Assembly: GCF_001591805.1 (NCBI RefSeq)
Contig: NZ_BCVP01000010.1
Location: forward strand, 1 to 64,000
DNA from: Neobacillus novalis NBRC 102450
GTDB lineage: Bacteria > Bacillota > Bacilli > Bacillales > Cytobacillaceae
Direction of reading: 5' to 3'
Length of the DNA stretch: 64,000 nt
The notes beneath the pieces were generated by a model that was not told where the DNA came from, did not search any database, and saw only the letters and a list, made by a program, of their open reading frames with translations. The position numbers were made by a program, and so were the translations under genes. Position 1 is the stretch's first letter; the number at the start of each line of letters is the position of its first letter. Shown here piece after piece: positions 40,802-50,343 of this stretch.

Positions 40802-42418
40802 CTATTCTTTTGACATTTTATGAAAGGGAACATACCAAGTGTTCATCGGATTAATTTGGTAGCCTTTTACATAGTCCTTAACTGGTGCACTCTCTTCTGT
40901 TTGCGCGATGAAGGCGTAGGGAATATCTTCAGCCATGATGCTTTGGATCTCTTGGTATATTTTTTCACGTTTTGCTTCATCGACGATTGTCCGCGCTTCT
41001 TCAAGGAGTTGATCTACCTTCTTATTACCGTAAAAAGCCGTATTGAATCCTGCTCCCTTGCTTGAAGAATGTGCAAGATACCATAGATTATAATCTGGAT
41101 CCGCAAAATCTGGTGTCCATGCTCCAAGGGAAATATTATGACCTCCACTCGTGATTAAATCGAGGTAGGTTGGCCAGGCATATTCCTTTATAGTAACTTT
41201 AGCCCCTATCTTTGCTAGATCAGATTGGATGGTCACAGCCATATTTTTATATACTTCATCATTTTGAGAAATAGAAATTTCAAAATTTAGCTTATTCTCG
41301 TAACCTGCTTCTTTTAGTAATTTTTTTGCTAGTTCAAGATCGTATGCGTTTAATGGCGTATCCTCGTTAAATCCAAACATGCCTTTAGGAACAGCCGAGT
41401 TAACTTTGAAGGCCTTACCGAGAAATATATTTTCAATAATAGAGTCATAATTGATGCTATGAACCATTGCTTTTCTAACAAGTGGATTGTCAAATGGCGG
41501 TTTTGATTGGTTCATGTCCCCATATACAATCTTATAACTTGGAGCTGTATAAATCTTAATCCCATTCTTACCATCCATTTCAGCTAACGTTTCAGGTGAC
41601 AAAGTTGTCGTATCTAATAGATCTACTTCGCCTTTTTCTAACATAATCCTTGCTGTCGATGCTTCAGGGATAATTAACAAATTTACTTTATTAAGTGTAG
41701 GCTTACCACCCCAATAATTTTCATTAGCCTTTAATACGATCTTTTGGCCACGATCCCAACCTTCAAGTGTATACGGCCCTGACCCCATTTCCTTATCTGA
41801 CAAATATTTCTCGCCTAAATCATTTCCTTCATTTGCGGCTAATTTTGGATTGACGATATTTGCATACACTGTTCCTAACGTTTTCAAAAATGGTCCAAAG
41901 GCGTGATTAAGTTTAATGGTAATGGTGTGATCATCGGCAATTTCAAAGCTATTTTCATCAATGACCTCTTTAAATTGTCCAGCAGCTGATTTTCCGATTT
42001 TCATTGCTCTTATAAATGAATATTTAACTGCTTCGGCTGTTACAGGGGTGCCGTCATGAAATTTGGCATCCTTCCGTAAATGAAAGGTATAGCTCTTCCC
42101 ATCCTCAGTTATATCCCATGTCTCGGCAAGCATTGGTTTAATATCTGTTGTTTCTCCATCGTAGGTAACTAAACGATCATAGAGCATATATGTGACCCGA
42201 AATGAAGTATTTGATGCAGTTCCGTGTGGATCTAAGTGAGGGATATCTTGGTTAGTAGCAAATGTGAGAACATCTTTGTTGCTCGGTTTACTATTGTCAT
42301 TAGTCTCCTTGTCCACTGGCGTTGTATTTGCCTCTTCATTATATTTCGAACAACCTGCTAATGCCAATAGTATACAAAAAAGGAAAGTCGAAAAGGCACG
42401 GAACTTTTTATTCTTCAT
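40802..42418 (-). CDS. ABC substrate-binding lipoprotein, family 5 (second copy)
   Basis: A 538-residue solute-binding lipoprotein of the Dpp/Opp/nickel family (cluster C). The signal peptide ends in a lipobox LALAGC near residue 23, then a short acidic linker and the binding domain (DIPHLDPHGTASNTSFRVTY, FHDGTPVTAEAVKYSF, DLARSDLAKIGAKV-like C-terminal region). It is closely similar along its whole length to the binding protein encoded at 47791-49425, with identical blocks such as GTPVTAEAVKYS, so it is a duplicate, probably with altered specificity. It uses the same importer by inference. Confidence 0.88.
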   Translation of the reverse strand: MKNKKFRAFSTFLFCILLALAGCSKYNEEANTTPVDKETNDNSKPSNKDVLTFATNQDIPHLDPHGTASNTSFRVTYMLYDRLVTYDGETTDIKPMLAETWDITEDGKSYTFHLRKDAKFHDGTPVTAEAVKYSFIRAMKIGKSAAGQFKEVIDENSFEIADDHTITIKLNHAFGPFLKTLGTVYANIVNPKLAANEGNDLGEKYLSDKEMGSGPYTLEGWDRGQKIVLKANENYWGGKPTLNKVNLLIIPEASTARIMLEKGEVDLLDTTTLSPETLAEMDGKNGIKIYTAPSYKIVYGDMNQSKPPFDNPLVRKAMVHSINYDSIIENIFLGKAFKVNSAVPKGMFGFNEDTPLNAYDLELAKKLLKEAGYENKLNFEISISQNDEVYKNMAVTIQSDLAKIGAKVTIKEYAWPTYLDLITSGGHNISLGAWTPDFADPDYNLWYLAHSSSKGAGFNTAFYGNKKVDQLLEEARTIVDEAKREKIYQEIQSIMAEDIPYAFIAQTEESAPVKDYVKGYQINPMNTWYVPFHKMSKE

Positions 42419-42432
42419 CCTCTAATCCCCTT

Positions 42433-43479
42433 TCAAAGTCTATTCTGCTTTATTTTATTTTCATAGATATGTTTCAATTGATATAAATTTTGCCAATCCA
42501 TTTCTCTTTTGCCGACTTCTATTTCTTTTATACTACTAATTACATATTGGGTCAGTGGGAGTGATAAGTTGTAGTGGCGGCCTCGAGCAACAATGGGAGT
42601 TAGGTCGAAATCCACTTCAGTTATCCGATGCCGAATGGCCAAATCTCGCCAAATTCCACTTTTCTGTTTTTTATTTTTTGACATCCATTCAGCAAGAAAG
42701 TCCCATTCCTTATCTAATTTTTGTTGAATTTGATTTTCTCTTGGAAAGATTGATTCGGGTTTCCAGACATCGAATGACTTTAATTTTATTCTTTGCAAAT
42801 GAGCTACTTCTAGTGACTCAGCACACAGCTCGATTAATGTAGGTCTTAATTCTTTTTTGAAGACTACAGCCGCCATTGTTTCATCCACAAGGGCTGTCGC
42901 ATAAAGGAGAGAGGCATAAGAAAGCTTGCTCCATAAGTAACCAGGAATATTTCCAGTAACTGTTACAGGCCCCCAATTCTCGAGTAAAGCTTTTAATTCT
43001 AGAAGTCTATTGGTCCATTTTCCATCGAATTCTCCGATTGAAACAGAGGATACCCCTCCATATAGAATCCGACCTGGTTCTAAATAATCTGCTGAGAAAT
43101 TAACAAAACATAATAAAGGAGTGGGTACATTTAGGTGAGGAGGAATTTTTAAGTCTGTCAGTCCGTTTTGAAAAGAGACTACTTTTGTCCCATTATTCAA
43201 AAGCGGAATTACTTTCTCAATTGCCCCTTGAGAATGCTGAGCCTTTGTGCAAATAAATACCCAATCTAATGGCCTATTAATATTTAATAACTCTTCCGGG
43301 GTGTAAGCGTCTACTCTAATTTGAAATTCCTCATCAGGACCTTCAATTCGAATTCCTTCTTCACGAACCATTACAACATGTTCCTCTTCAATGTCACAAA
43401 ATACGACCTCTTCACCCCCCTTTGCTAAGTAGGCTCCCAAAACACCTCCGATAGCACCTGCACCAATGATGGTGATCAT
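42433..43479 (-). CDS. Ketopantoate-reductase-like dehydrogenase (first of two)
   Basis: A 348-residue NAD(P)-dependent oxidoreductase of the ApbA/PanE superfamily. The Rossmann motif IIGAGAIGGVLGAYLAKGG opens the protein, FQNGLTD and the catalytic-lysine region PGYLWSKLSYASLLYATALVD follow, and a helical C-terminal domain completes it. True ketopantoate reductases are about 300 residues; this one is longer and sits in a catabolic cluster, so its substrate is probably another 2-keto or 2-hydroxy acid. It is paralogous to the protein at 54011-55054. The gap to the following binding-protein gene is 14 nt. Confidence 0.82.
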   Translation of the reverse strand: MITIIGAGAIGGVLGAYLAKGGEEVVFCDIEEEHVVMVREEGIRIEGPDEEFQIRVDAYTPEELLNINRPLDWVFICTKAQHSQGAIEKVIPLLNNGTKVVSFQNGLTDLKIPPHLNVPTPLLCFVNFSADYLEPGRILYGGVSSVSIGEFDGKWTNRLLELKALLENWGPVTVTGNIPGYLWSKLSYASLLYATALVDETMAAVVFKKELRPTLIELCAESLEVAHLQRIKLKSFDVWKPESIFPRENQIQQKLDKEWDFLAEWMSKNKKQKSGIWRDLAIRHRITEVDFDLTPIVARGRHYNLSLPLTQYVISSIKEIEVGKREMDWQNLYQLKHIYENKIKQNRL

Positions 43480-43506
43480 CCGCTAACACCTATCTTTCTA
43501 TCAAAT

Positions 43507-43548
43507 AATTTTACAGGTGAAGGCCAATCCAGCCTCACCTGTAAAATT
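43507..43548 (-). terminator. Hairpin inside the cluster after DUF885
   Basis: AATTTTACAGGTGA and TCACCTGTAAAATT pair perfectly around GGCTGGATTGGCCT. On the minus strand ATTTGAT follows, so release may be partial; it could lower expression of the last four genes. Confidence 0.55.
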
Positions 43549-43559
43549 ATCCATTATTA

Positions 43560-44807
43560 TTAATTTCTTGTCCGAAAAGCGTCGAACTCTTTGCCAATTA
43601 ACTGACTGATTGCCTTGATAAAAGTATTGGTTGTGTGCGGTGTATCATAAAGGATAGAGAAGTATTCTTTTCTTTTTTCTTTAGGTGTCTCTTTGTAGGC
43701 ATTGCCTACCATCCAACGGCCATAGTAATAACTTGGAAAATACGTTTTCTGGACTGGGTCAGAGAAGAAGCGGAATGCATTGTTTGCTTCAATTTCGGTA
43801 ATTCCACCACGGTTGATCATGTAGTCGATTGTCTCTTCTTTCGTTGTTTTCCCAAGGTTATACATAAAACAAGCGTTAGTAGTGAACATTCGCTGATAGT
43901 CTAAGTAATTTCTTGCTAAAAGATATTGCTGTTTCTGATCCTCACTAACACCCGGCGTATCCTCCTCCAAGGCATCCCAGCCGAGGAAAGTAAGCGCTGT
44001 TTCCGGTCCGCCTTCAAACAATGCATTCGTTGGACTGTTGATTATATAATAGGAAGCTTCTAGTGGAAGTTTTCCTTGCTGGAATAAATAATCCCAACGA
44101 CAATAAAATGCTTGATGTCCAGGATAGCCTTCATGAGTCATAATTTGGGCCAAGATAGGTTCAGTCCATGGACGGTCAATATTAAAGGTTAAATTGCCCC
44201 GGAAGTTCCCCGTGTATTTTGAATAACCACTCCAGAAAACACCGCGAATCGGTTTAATCCAATCAATTCCATCTTCTTCCGGAAGCCCGATGACCCGCTT
44301 TAATGTCCCTTGCTTGCTTAATTCGCGAAAGTTTTCGGCAACTGATGTGACTTTCTCTGGTTCAATCATGGTATCGTTGCGCCAGGCAGCCGCCTTTTCC
44401 TGTAACGTTCCTTTATACCCTAAATCAGTCAGCCCTTTTTCTACCAGTTCACCAGCATGCTCCATTTGGTTATCAGTTATCAATGTTGATGGAAGTTCCT
44501 GAATAGATGCAATCAATTGTTCATATGGTACATCATCGCCTTGCAGGCTGCGGGCAAAGTAACGGAACCCGTTTGTCATTGCCCTTACATATTCACCCTC
44601 ATGTCCTTCAGTTGACGAAATCGCCTTTTCTACTTCATCAAGCACCATGCCAATTTCATCAAATGTTTTGAGTGTCGGCTTGATATCACTATAACTAGCT
44701 GTTGCTACCTCTTGGCCATGGAGTTTCTCTGTTTGTTCATTTAAGCTCACAACAATATCAACGATTTTTTCCCCAATTGGTGAATCGGTCCATCTTAGCA
44801 CTACCAT
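43560..44807 (-). CDS. DUF885-family putative zinc hydrolase
   Basis: A 415-residue DUF885 protein with the family motif MTHEGYPGHQAFY (HExxxGH-like) near residue 215, preceded by RPWTEPILAQ. These are predicted metallopeptidases of unknown substrate. It appears shorter at the N-terminus than many members I know (about 550 residues), but the motif region is intact. ATG 44807 has AAGGGAG only 2 nt away; GTG 44801, two codons later, has better spacing and is an alternative. It lies 19 nt after the creatininase-family gene. Confidence 0.78.
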   Translation of the reverse strand: MVVLRWTDSPIGEKIVDIVVSLNEQTEKLHGQEVATASYSDIKPTLKTFDEIGMVLDEVEKAISSTEGHEGEYVRAMTNGFRYFARSLQGDDVPYEQLIASIQELPSTLITDNQMEHAGELVEKGLTDLGYKGTLQEKAAAWRNDTMIEPEKVTSVAENFRELSKQGTLKRVIGLPEEDGIDWIKPIRGVFWSGYSKYTGNFRGNLTFNIDRPWTEPILAQIMTHEGYPGHQAFYCRWDYLFQQGKLPLEASYYIINSPTNALFEGGPETALTFLGWDALEEDTPGVSEDQKQQYLLARNYLDYQRMFTTNACFMYNLGKTTKEETIDYMINRGGITEIEANNAFRFFSDPVQKTYFPSYYYGRWMVGNAYKETPKEKRKEYFSILYDTPHTTNTFIKAISQLIGKEFDAFRTRN

Positions 44808-44826
44808 CTCTCCCTTTTGTGATGTA

Positions 44827-45543
44827 TTATTTTGCAGCAATTCTCCATAGATCCTCAATATCAACTAAAATCAATTGAAGCATCATTTCGTATAACTTTT
44901 CGCCTTTCTCTGCAGTTGCACTACCTGCATCACCCAAATATCCATCTTTGAATAACACAGTCCCCATTTTTTCAAATTTGATTTTCGGATTTAACTTCGA
45001 TTCGTGATTTCCAACCAGACTTGGGTTCGCAAGCTTTTCATCAATAGCGAGAATTAAAGACGTTTCGTCCTCGCCGCCATGACCCGGTCCTTTTGTAATC
45101 TCTAAAATTTGTTCCCGATAATCGACCCACCAATTAATCGTTAAAACATTCATTCCTAAATCAGCAAGTTTTTCAACAACACTAGTTAAACTGGCAATAT
45201 TCCCTCCATGACCGTTAAAGAGAATGATATTTTTCAAACCATTTCTATGAAACTCTTTCCCAATCTCATACACATAAGCGGAAAACGCTTCAGCTGAGAT
45301 GTCGATCGTTCCATCAAATGGCGCTAATCCCCAAGAATGCCCATAAGGCACCTCTGGCGCGATCATGACTTTCTCGCCAATTAATAAGTCTAGACGACGA
45401 ACAAATTCCCTAGGGATCCATACATCTGTCCCTAACGAACAGTGTGGTCCATGTGTTTCCATCATTCCAATTGGTAAAAGGACTGTAGTCACCGTTTTTT
45501 TTACCTCTGTAAATTGCTTTGCGGTTAAATTCATCATATACAT
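44827..45543 (-). CDS. Creatininase-family amidohydrolase
   Basis: A 238-residue member of the creatininase family, which open cyclic amides or cleave small amides and peptides with two metal ions. Ligand motifs are present: PIGMMETHGPHCSLGTD (Glu, His, Asp), ILFNGHGGNIASL (His) and GHGGEDETSLIL (Glu). The substrate cannot be told from sequence; relatives include creatininase, MftE peptidase and FAPy deformylase-like enzymes. It lies centrally in the hydrolase block of the cluster. Confidence 0.85.
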   Translation of the reverse strand: MYMMNLTAKQFTEVKKTVTTVLLPIGMMETHGPHCSLGTDVWIPREFVRRLDLLIGEKVMIAPEVPYGHSWGLAPFDGTIDISAEAFSAYVYEIGKEFHRNGLKNIILFNGHGGNIASLTSVVEKLADLGMNVLTINWWVDYREQILEITKGPGHGGEDETSLILAIDEKLANPSLVGNHESKLNPKIKFEKMGTVLFKDGYLGDAGSATAEKGEKLYEMMLQLILVDIEDLWRIAAK

Positions 45544-45614
45544 CGCAAGTTCACCTCTTCGTTTTTGGCTGCCAAATAACTTTCCGTGTCAGCTGGATTC
45601 GTTCTAAAAATAAC

Positions 45615-46751
45615 CTAATGGATATGTTTCAAAATAATTTCTGCTAATAAAGCTGCTCTGTAAGGAAGATTCGATAAAAAAACATGTTCGTTTTCTGAAT
45701 GAGCCCCATCTCCCTGTGGTCCAAGCCCGTCGATTGTTGGTATCCCAAGTCCGGCTGTAAAATTGCCATCACTTGCCCCTCCCGAAGAGCCTTCGCCAAG
45801 GTCGTAACCATGTGTATGGGCAATTTCTTTCAGCTGTTTGTATAATTCAATGACCGATTCTGTTCTTTCTAATGGATACCGTTCGATTTCCCCAGTTATT
45901 ACTACCTTTGTCCCCTCGACAAAAACGGGTCGGTTCCTAATTTGCCGCGCTAGCTTTTCGGCCTGGTTCTTCTTGGTAATCCGCACATCAATCTCGGCGA
46001 TTGCTTCTTTTGCAATTACATTCACTCTCGTTCCGCCATTGATAACACCGACATTGACTGATATTCCCTCCTCCCGATTGGCGAGTTTTTTTAAATCGAT
46101 GATTTGAAAGGCTAATTCTTCGATAGCACTTGCACCATCCCACGCATTTATGCCGGCGTGAGCTGAAACCCCTGTTATATTTAGGGTAAATTGCCCCGCC
46201 CCCTTTCGCTCCGTTTTGACTGCGGCATGAGGACTGATACTCGATTCAGGTACAAACACAACCGAACTTTTCCTTGCTTCCTCAAGAATGATTTCCTTCG
46301 AGTGTTCACTTCCGATTTCTTCATCTGTTGTGACAAGAAAGACAACTTTTCGTTTTCCTTGGACGCCTTTTTCTCGTAACGCATTAAGTGCCCAAAGCGT
46401 GATCGCCAATCCGCCTTTCATATCAAACACACCCGGCCCGTAAAGAAGATCTCCATCTTGCTTGATGGGGATGGCTCCTTTGTCCCAAACCGTATCCATA
46501 TGCCCGATGATTAAAATTTGTTCCGTTTCATCTCCTGTTCCATATGTAAATTTATACTGATTCCCTACTTCCTTTTTTTCAATCATTTCTACTGTACCGC
46601 CAACCAGGGATTCAAATTCTGCTTTTAACACATCACCACATTGGTCAACGAGCTCTTTTGTATGCGAGGGTGATTCTGTCCTTGTTAACCTCATTAATGT
46701 TTTCGTAATAGAATCTTGGTTCTCTTTTAAGAAATTTAGGATCGTTGACAC
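45615..46751 (-). CDS. M20-family metallopeptidase (carboxypeptidase G2-like)
   Basis: A 378-residue di-zinc peptidase. LIIGHMDTVWDKGAIPI carries the first His-x-Asp, GVFDMKGGLAI the bridging aspartate, and VTTDEEIGSEHSKE the catalytic Glu-Glu pair; a dimerisation domain (GVSAHAGINAWDGASAIEEL) lies in the middle, and SGGASDGNFTAGLG and GDGAHSENEHV near the end supply the last ligands. This arrangement is that of CPG2-type enzymes, which remove C-terminal glutamate or cleave N-acyl amino acids. All residues look intact. Confidence 0.88.
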   Translation of the reverse strand: MSTILNFLKENQDSITKTLMRLTRTESPSHTKELVDQCGDVLKAEFESLVGGTVEMIEKKEVGNQYKFTYGTGDETEQILIIGHMDTVWDKGAIPIKQDGDLLYGPGVFDMKGGLAITLWALNALREKGVQGKRKVVFLVTTDEEIGSEHSKEIILEEARKSSVVFVPESSISPHAAVKTERKGAGQFTLNITGVSAHAGINAWDGASAIEELAFQIIDLKKLANREEGISVNVGVINGGTRVNVIAKEAIAEIDVRITKKNQAEKLARQIRNRPVFVEGTKVVITGEIERYPLERTESVIELYKQLKEIAHTHGYDLGEGSSGGASDGNFTAGLGIPTIDGLGPQGDGAHSENEHVFLSNLPYRAALLAEIILKHIH

Positions 46752-46775
46752 CTATCCTCTTCCTTTCATTGCTAT

Positions 46776-47717
46776 TTAATCCCCTATCGCCAACAGTGGA
46801 TCTTTCAGATTTATGGCCAAGGACGTGACTAAAAACAAAACAACACCCTTCGTTCCTGCATAGTATTTTTTGATGGATTCACCGAATTCGTCGGTGATTT
46901 CCCCAAGTAATTCCCCTTTCGCAACACTTTGACCAATGGCCACATTTGGATACCATAATCCTGTGTAATCGGCAAATGACCAATCGAAAGTACTTAATAG
47001 TTTTGCTGGTGTTTGCTTAACCACACCATCTAAGGAACCGATTGAGCGCAGCGCATTTTTTACGCCGTCTTGTAAAAGCTGCGAGTTTTCTTTGTCTAAA
47101 ATTCCTTGTTGACCGGCTTCGGCAATGATGGCTACTTTCCCCTGTAAGGCAGCTGAGCTGTATGTCGAACCACCCACTTGCCCTGTGGAGCCGACAACAT
47201 ATTCAATCCCAAATAATGAAGCTAACCTTCTTGAGTTCTCTGTAATTTCAGCATCCTCGCTAACATGATAAATCGTAAACGGAACTAAGGCTTCAATCAT
47301 GTCACCGCCGTGCAAGTCAATGATATAATCAGCCTCTTTTATCGCTGTTTCATTAAGGCAGTATGCCAGTTTTTCCGCAGCAGTACCGTCTTCTTTACCG
47401 GGAAAGGATCGATTTAAATTTTTATTGTCTTCTGGATGAACATAAATGCTTCGCGTGTAAAAGGACCTTGGGTTGGCAATCGGGATTACGGCGATTTTTC
47501 CTTTTACTTCTTTTGGCAAAAGCGTTTTACCGATTTCGAGCGCCGCATCGATCGATGTATACTCACAGCCATGGATGCCCCCTAGAATGAGCACTGCAGG
47601 TCCTTCTTCTTCTCCATTAATTAAAAAGACAGGCAATTTTTCTTCAATTAGAGGAAATTGTAAATAACCCTTCACTTTTTCTCCGTGGCCAACAGAAAGG
47701 TTTCCAAAATTCCACAT
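46776..47717 (-). CDS. Succinylglutamate desuccinylase/aspartoacylase-family hydrolase
   Basis: A 313-residue zinc hydrolase of the M14-related AstE/AspA family, which remove acyl groups from N-acyl amino acids. The zinc motif GGIHGCEYTSIDAALEIG (HxxE) is near residue 50, IPIANPRSFYTRS follows, and the third ligand lies in YIIDLHGGDMIEA near 135. A C-terminal beta domain (ATIGQSVAKGELLGEITDEFG-like) resembles the family barrel. It is the first hydrolase gene after the importer and binding-protein genes, separated from the latter by an attenuator-like hairpin. Confidence 0.85.
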   Translation of the reverse strand: MWNFGNLSVGHGEKVKGYLQFPLIEEKLPVFLINGEEEGPAVLILGGIHGCEYTSIDAALEIGKTLLPKEVKGKIAVIPIANPRSFYTRSIYVHPEDNKNLNRSFPGKEDGTAAEKLAYCLNETAIKEADYIIDLHGGDMIEALVPFTIYHVSEDAEITENSRRLASLFGIEYVVGSTGQVGGSTYSSAALQGKVAIIAEAGQQGILDKENSQLLQDGVKNALRSIGSLDGVVKQTPAKLLSTFDWSFADYTGLWYPNVAIGQSVAKGELLGEITDEFGESIKKYYAGTKGVVLFLVTSLAINLKDPLLAIGD

Positions 47718-47733
47718 GTCAAACCTCCTATAG

Positions 47734-47780
47734 AAAAAAATGGTGCAAAGCGACCGTATAGAAAATAACGATCGCTCTGC
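47734..47780 (-). terminator. Intra-operon hairpin (possible attenuator)
   Basis: On the minus strand GCAGAGCGATCGT pairs with ACGGTCGCTTTGC (two wobble pairs), then ACCATTTTTTT. It lies between the abundant binding-protein gene and the first hydrolase gene, a usual place for partial termination in ABC operons. Confidence 0.65.
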
Positions 47781-47790
47781 ATGATTGATA

Positions 47791-49425
47791 TTAGTCTTTG
47801 GTTATCTTTTGGAATGGCACATACCATGTGTTCATCGGATTGATTTCAAATCCTTTTACCCATGTTCTCACTGGTACTTGGACTTTACGCTGCGAAGGGA
47901 AAATATATGGAACTTCCTCTGCCATGATGGCTTGAATCTCTTTGTAAATTTCTTCACGTCTGCCTTCATCAACCGTTTGTCTTCCTTCTTCTAATAATTG
48001 ATCGACCTTCTTATTGTCATAGAATGCTAGGTTAAATCCTGGTCCTTTACTTGAAGAGTGGGCAAAATACCAAAGATTGTAATCTGGATCCGCATAATCT
48101 GGTGTCCATCCTCCAATTGCTAACTGGTGCTTACCACTCGTAACTAAATCCAAGTATGTTGGCCATGCCAATGATTTAATTTCAAGATCAATACCAATCT
48201 TTTTGAAGTCACTTTGTAACATTACTGCGATGTTTTTACGAACTTCGTTATTTTCAGAAATGGCAATTTCTAATTTAAAGCCTTTTTCCTGACCAGCTTC
48301 TTTAAGAAGTTCTTTTGCTTTTTCGAGATCAAAATCATACAATTTCACAGCGTCATTGTAGCCAAACATGCCTTTTGGAATGATCCCGCCGATCCGTTCA
48401 CCTGCACCTAATAATACATCGTTAATAATAGAATCATAATTTACAGCATGTGCTATCGCTTGACGAACTTTTACATTATCTAATGGTTTTTTCTCGATAT
48501 TCATCGAAATATCATCAATAGCATATCCTGGAGATTTAAGAATCTCTATGCCATCTGCGCCTTCCAATTGTTTTAATACATCCGGAGAAAGCATCGTATC
48601 ATCAAGTAAGTCCAGCTCTCCTTTTTCAAGCATTAAGCGTGCTGTGGCTGGTTCATTAACAATTTGGACATTGACTGTTTTTAATTTAGGCACTTCTCCC
48701 CAGTAATCGCTGTTTGCTTTCAAAACGAGCTTTTGACCGCGAGCCCAGGAATCTAATACGAAAGGACCTGAGCCCATATCTTTGTCCGCTAGGTAAGCTT
48801 CGCCATTATCATTCCCCTCATGTTCAGAAAGTTTAGGGTTGACGATATTTCCAAACACAGTTCCAAGCGTTTTCAAGAATGGAGAAAACGGTTTAAGTAA
48901 TTTAATTTTGATGGTGTGCTCATCAATAATTTCAAAGCTATTTTCGTCAATTACGCCATTAAATTGTCCAGCGGCTGATTTACCGATTTTTAACGCACGT
49001 GTATAGGAATACTTAACTGCCTCAGCGGTTACTGGCGTCCCATCATGGAACTTCGCATTTTTATTTAAATAGAACGTATAGGTTACCCCATCTTCAGGCA
49101 AATCCCATTTCTCAGCCAACTGCGGTTTAATTTCTGTGTCCGTTCCATCGTAGGTAACAAGACGATCATAAAGCATATAGGTTACACGAAACGAAGTATT
49201 GGACGATGTGCCGTGAGGGTCTAGGTGTGGAATATCTTGGTTAGTAGCATAATTAAAGACATCTGGATTTCCAGAACCTGCTTTCTCTGTTTGCTTTGGC
49301 TGGTTATCCTTTCCATCTGTTGGTGTTTTTGTTGTTTCCTCGTTATACTTATTACACCCAGCCAACGCCAAAAGAACCGTCAAAGCTAAAACAAGCATTT
49401 TTATTGCAAAATTGTTTTTCCTCAT
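47791..49425 (-). CDS. ABC substrate-binding lipoprotein, family 5
   Basis: A 544-residue extracytoplasmic solute-binding lipoprotein of the peptide/nickel class. The signal peptide runs through MLVLALTVLLALAGC with the lipid-modified Cys near 24, then a Thr/Lys-rich linker and the binding domain with DIPHLDPHGTSSNTSFRVTY and KFHDGTPVTAEAVKYSYTRA. The C-terminal signature WTPDYADPDYNLWYFAHSS is typical of peptide binders. It lies 85 nt after the OppC-like permease gene and feeds the importer encoded just upstream. A second, similar copy is at 40802-42418. Confidence 0.9.
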   Translation of the reverse strand: MRKNNFAIKMLVLALTVLLALAGCNKYNEETTKTPTDGKDNQPKQTEKAGSGNPDVFNYATNQDIPHLDPHGTSSNTSFRVTYMLYDRLVTYDGTDTEIKPQLAEKWDLPEDGVTYTFYLNKNAKFHDGTPVTAEAVKYSYTRALKIGKSAAGQFNGVIDENSFEIIDEHTIKIKLLKPFSPFLKTLGTVFGNIVNPKLSEHEGNDNGEAYLADKDMGSGPFVLDSWARGQKLVLKANSDYWGEVPKLKTVNVQIVNEPATARLMLEKGELDLLDDTMLSPDVLKQLEGADGIEILKSPGYAIDDISMNIEKKPLDNVKVRQAIAHAVNYDSIINDVLLGAGERIGGIIPKGMFGYNDAVKLYDFDLEKAKELLKEAGQEKGFKLEIAISENNEVRKNIAVMLQSDFKKIGIDLEIKSLAWPTYLDLVTSGKHQLAIGGWTPDYADPDYNLWYFAHSSSKGPGFNLAFYDNKKVDQLLEEGRQTVDEGRREEIYKEIQAIMAEEVPYIFPSQRKVQVPVRTWVKGFEINPMNTWYVPFQKITKD

Positions 49426-49509
49426 TCGTTTTCCCCCTCGTAATAGTTAACATTGGTTTTGTGGAACATAGTTTTTAACGGTGCGATCACCCCTTTCAAT
49501 TCGGAACAC

Positions 49510-50328
49510 TCAGCGGTTTTTCGGATCTAATAGGTCTCGTAATCCGTCACCTAAAAGATTAAAACCAAGAACTGTCACAAGGATAGCTAAACCAGGAAAC
49601 GTAGCAGCCCACCAGGCATCACGTAAAATTTCTCTACTAGATGAAAGCATCGCCCCCCACTCTGGTGAAGGCGGCTGGGCCCCTAAACCGATAAAGCTCA
49701 AGCCCGCGGCAGCCAGAATAACAAACCCGAGATCAAGGGATGCTTGAATGCTAGCCGGTGCAATCGAGTTAGGGATAATCTCCTTGAACAGGACCCTAAT
49801 GGGATTTGCGCCAATCACTCGTGCCGATTCAACAAATTCCGCATTCTTAATGGATAATACGGAGGAACGGACAATCCGTGTATACCAAGGCCACCAGGTG
49901 ATGGCGAGAGCAAGCAATACGTTTTCAATCGAAGGTCCAAGGGCTGCAGCAATCGACATAGCAAGAATGATTCCTGGAAATGATAGAAAAATATCGGTAA
50001 TCCTCATGATAATTTGATCAACCACTCCACCAACAAAACCAGCAATCGCACCGAGTACGGTTCCTACTGGAAAAGCAATAACTACCACTAGCAAACCAAT
50101 TTTTAAAGATATTCTCGTGCCATAAATAATCCGGCTAAAAATGTCCCTTCCTACCTCATCAGTGCCAAACCAATGCTCTGAACTCGGCGGCAGCAATTTC
50201 TGTCCCAAGTTTACTTCCAATGGATCCTTTGGGGAAATCCAGGGAGCAAAAATGGTAAGAACAATGATCATTAATACGATGAAAAGTCCAATCAACGTTA
50301 ATGGACTGGAAAATAAACGTCTAGCCAT
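49510..50328 (-). CDS. ABC permease (DppC/OppC type)
   Basis: A 272-residue membrane subunit. The N-terminal helix LIGLFIVLMIIVLTIFAPWI and NHWFGTDEVGRDIFSRIIYG-like segment (GTDEVGRDIFSR) are typical of DppC/OppC, and the EAA loop appears as SARVIGANPIRVLFKEIIPN. About six helices. It pairs with the DppB-like permease encoded 15 nt upstream. Confidence 0.92.
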   Translation of the reverse strand: MARRLFSSPLTLIGLFIVLMIIVLTIFAPWISPKDPLEVNLGQKLLPPSSEHWFGTDEVGRDIFSRIIYGTRISLKIGLLVVVIAFPVGTVLGAIAGFVGGVVDQIIMRITDIFLSFPGIILAMSIAAALGPSIENVLLALAITWWPWYTRIVRSSVLSIKNAEFVESARVIGANPIRVLFKEIIPNSIAPASIQASLDLGFVILAAAGLSFIGLGAQPPSPEWGAMLSSSREILRDAWWAATFPGLAILVTVLGFNLLGDGLRDLLDPKNR

Positions 50329-50343
50329 TCACTCTGCCTCCCC

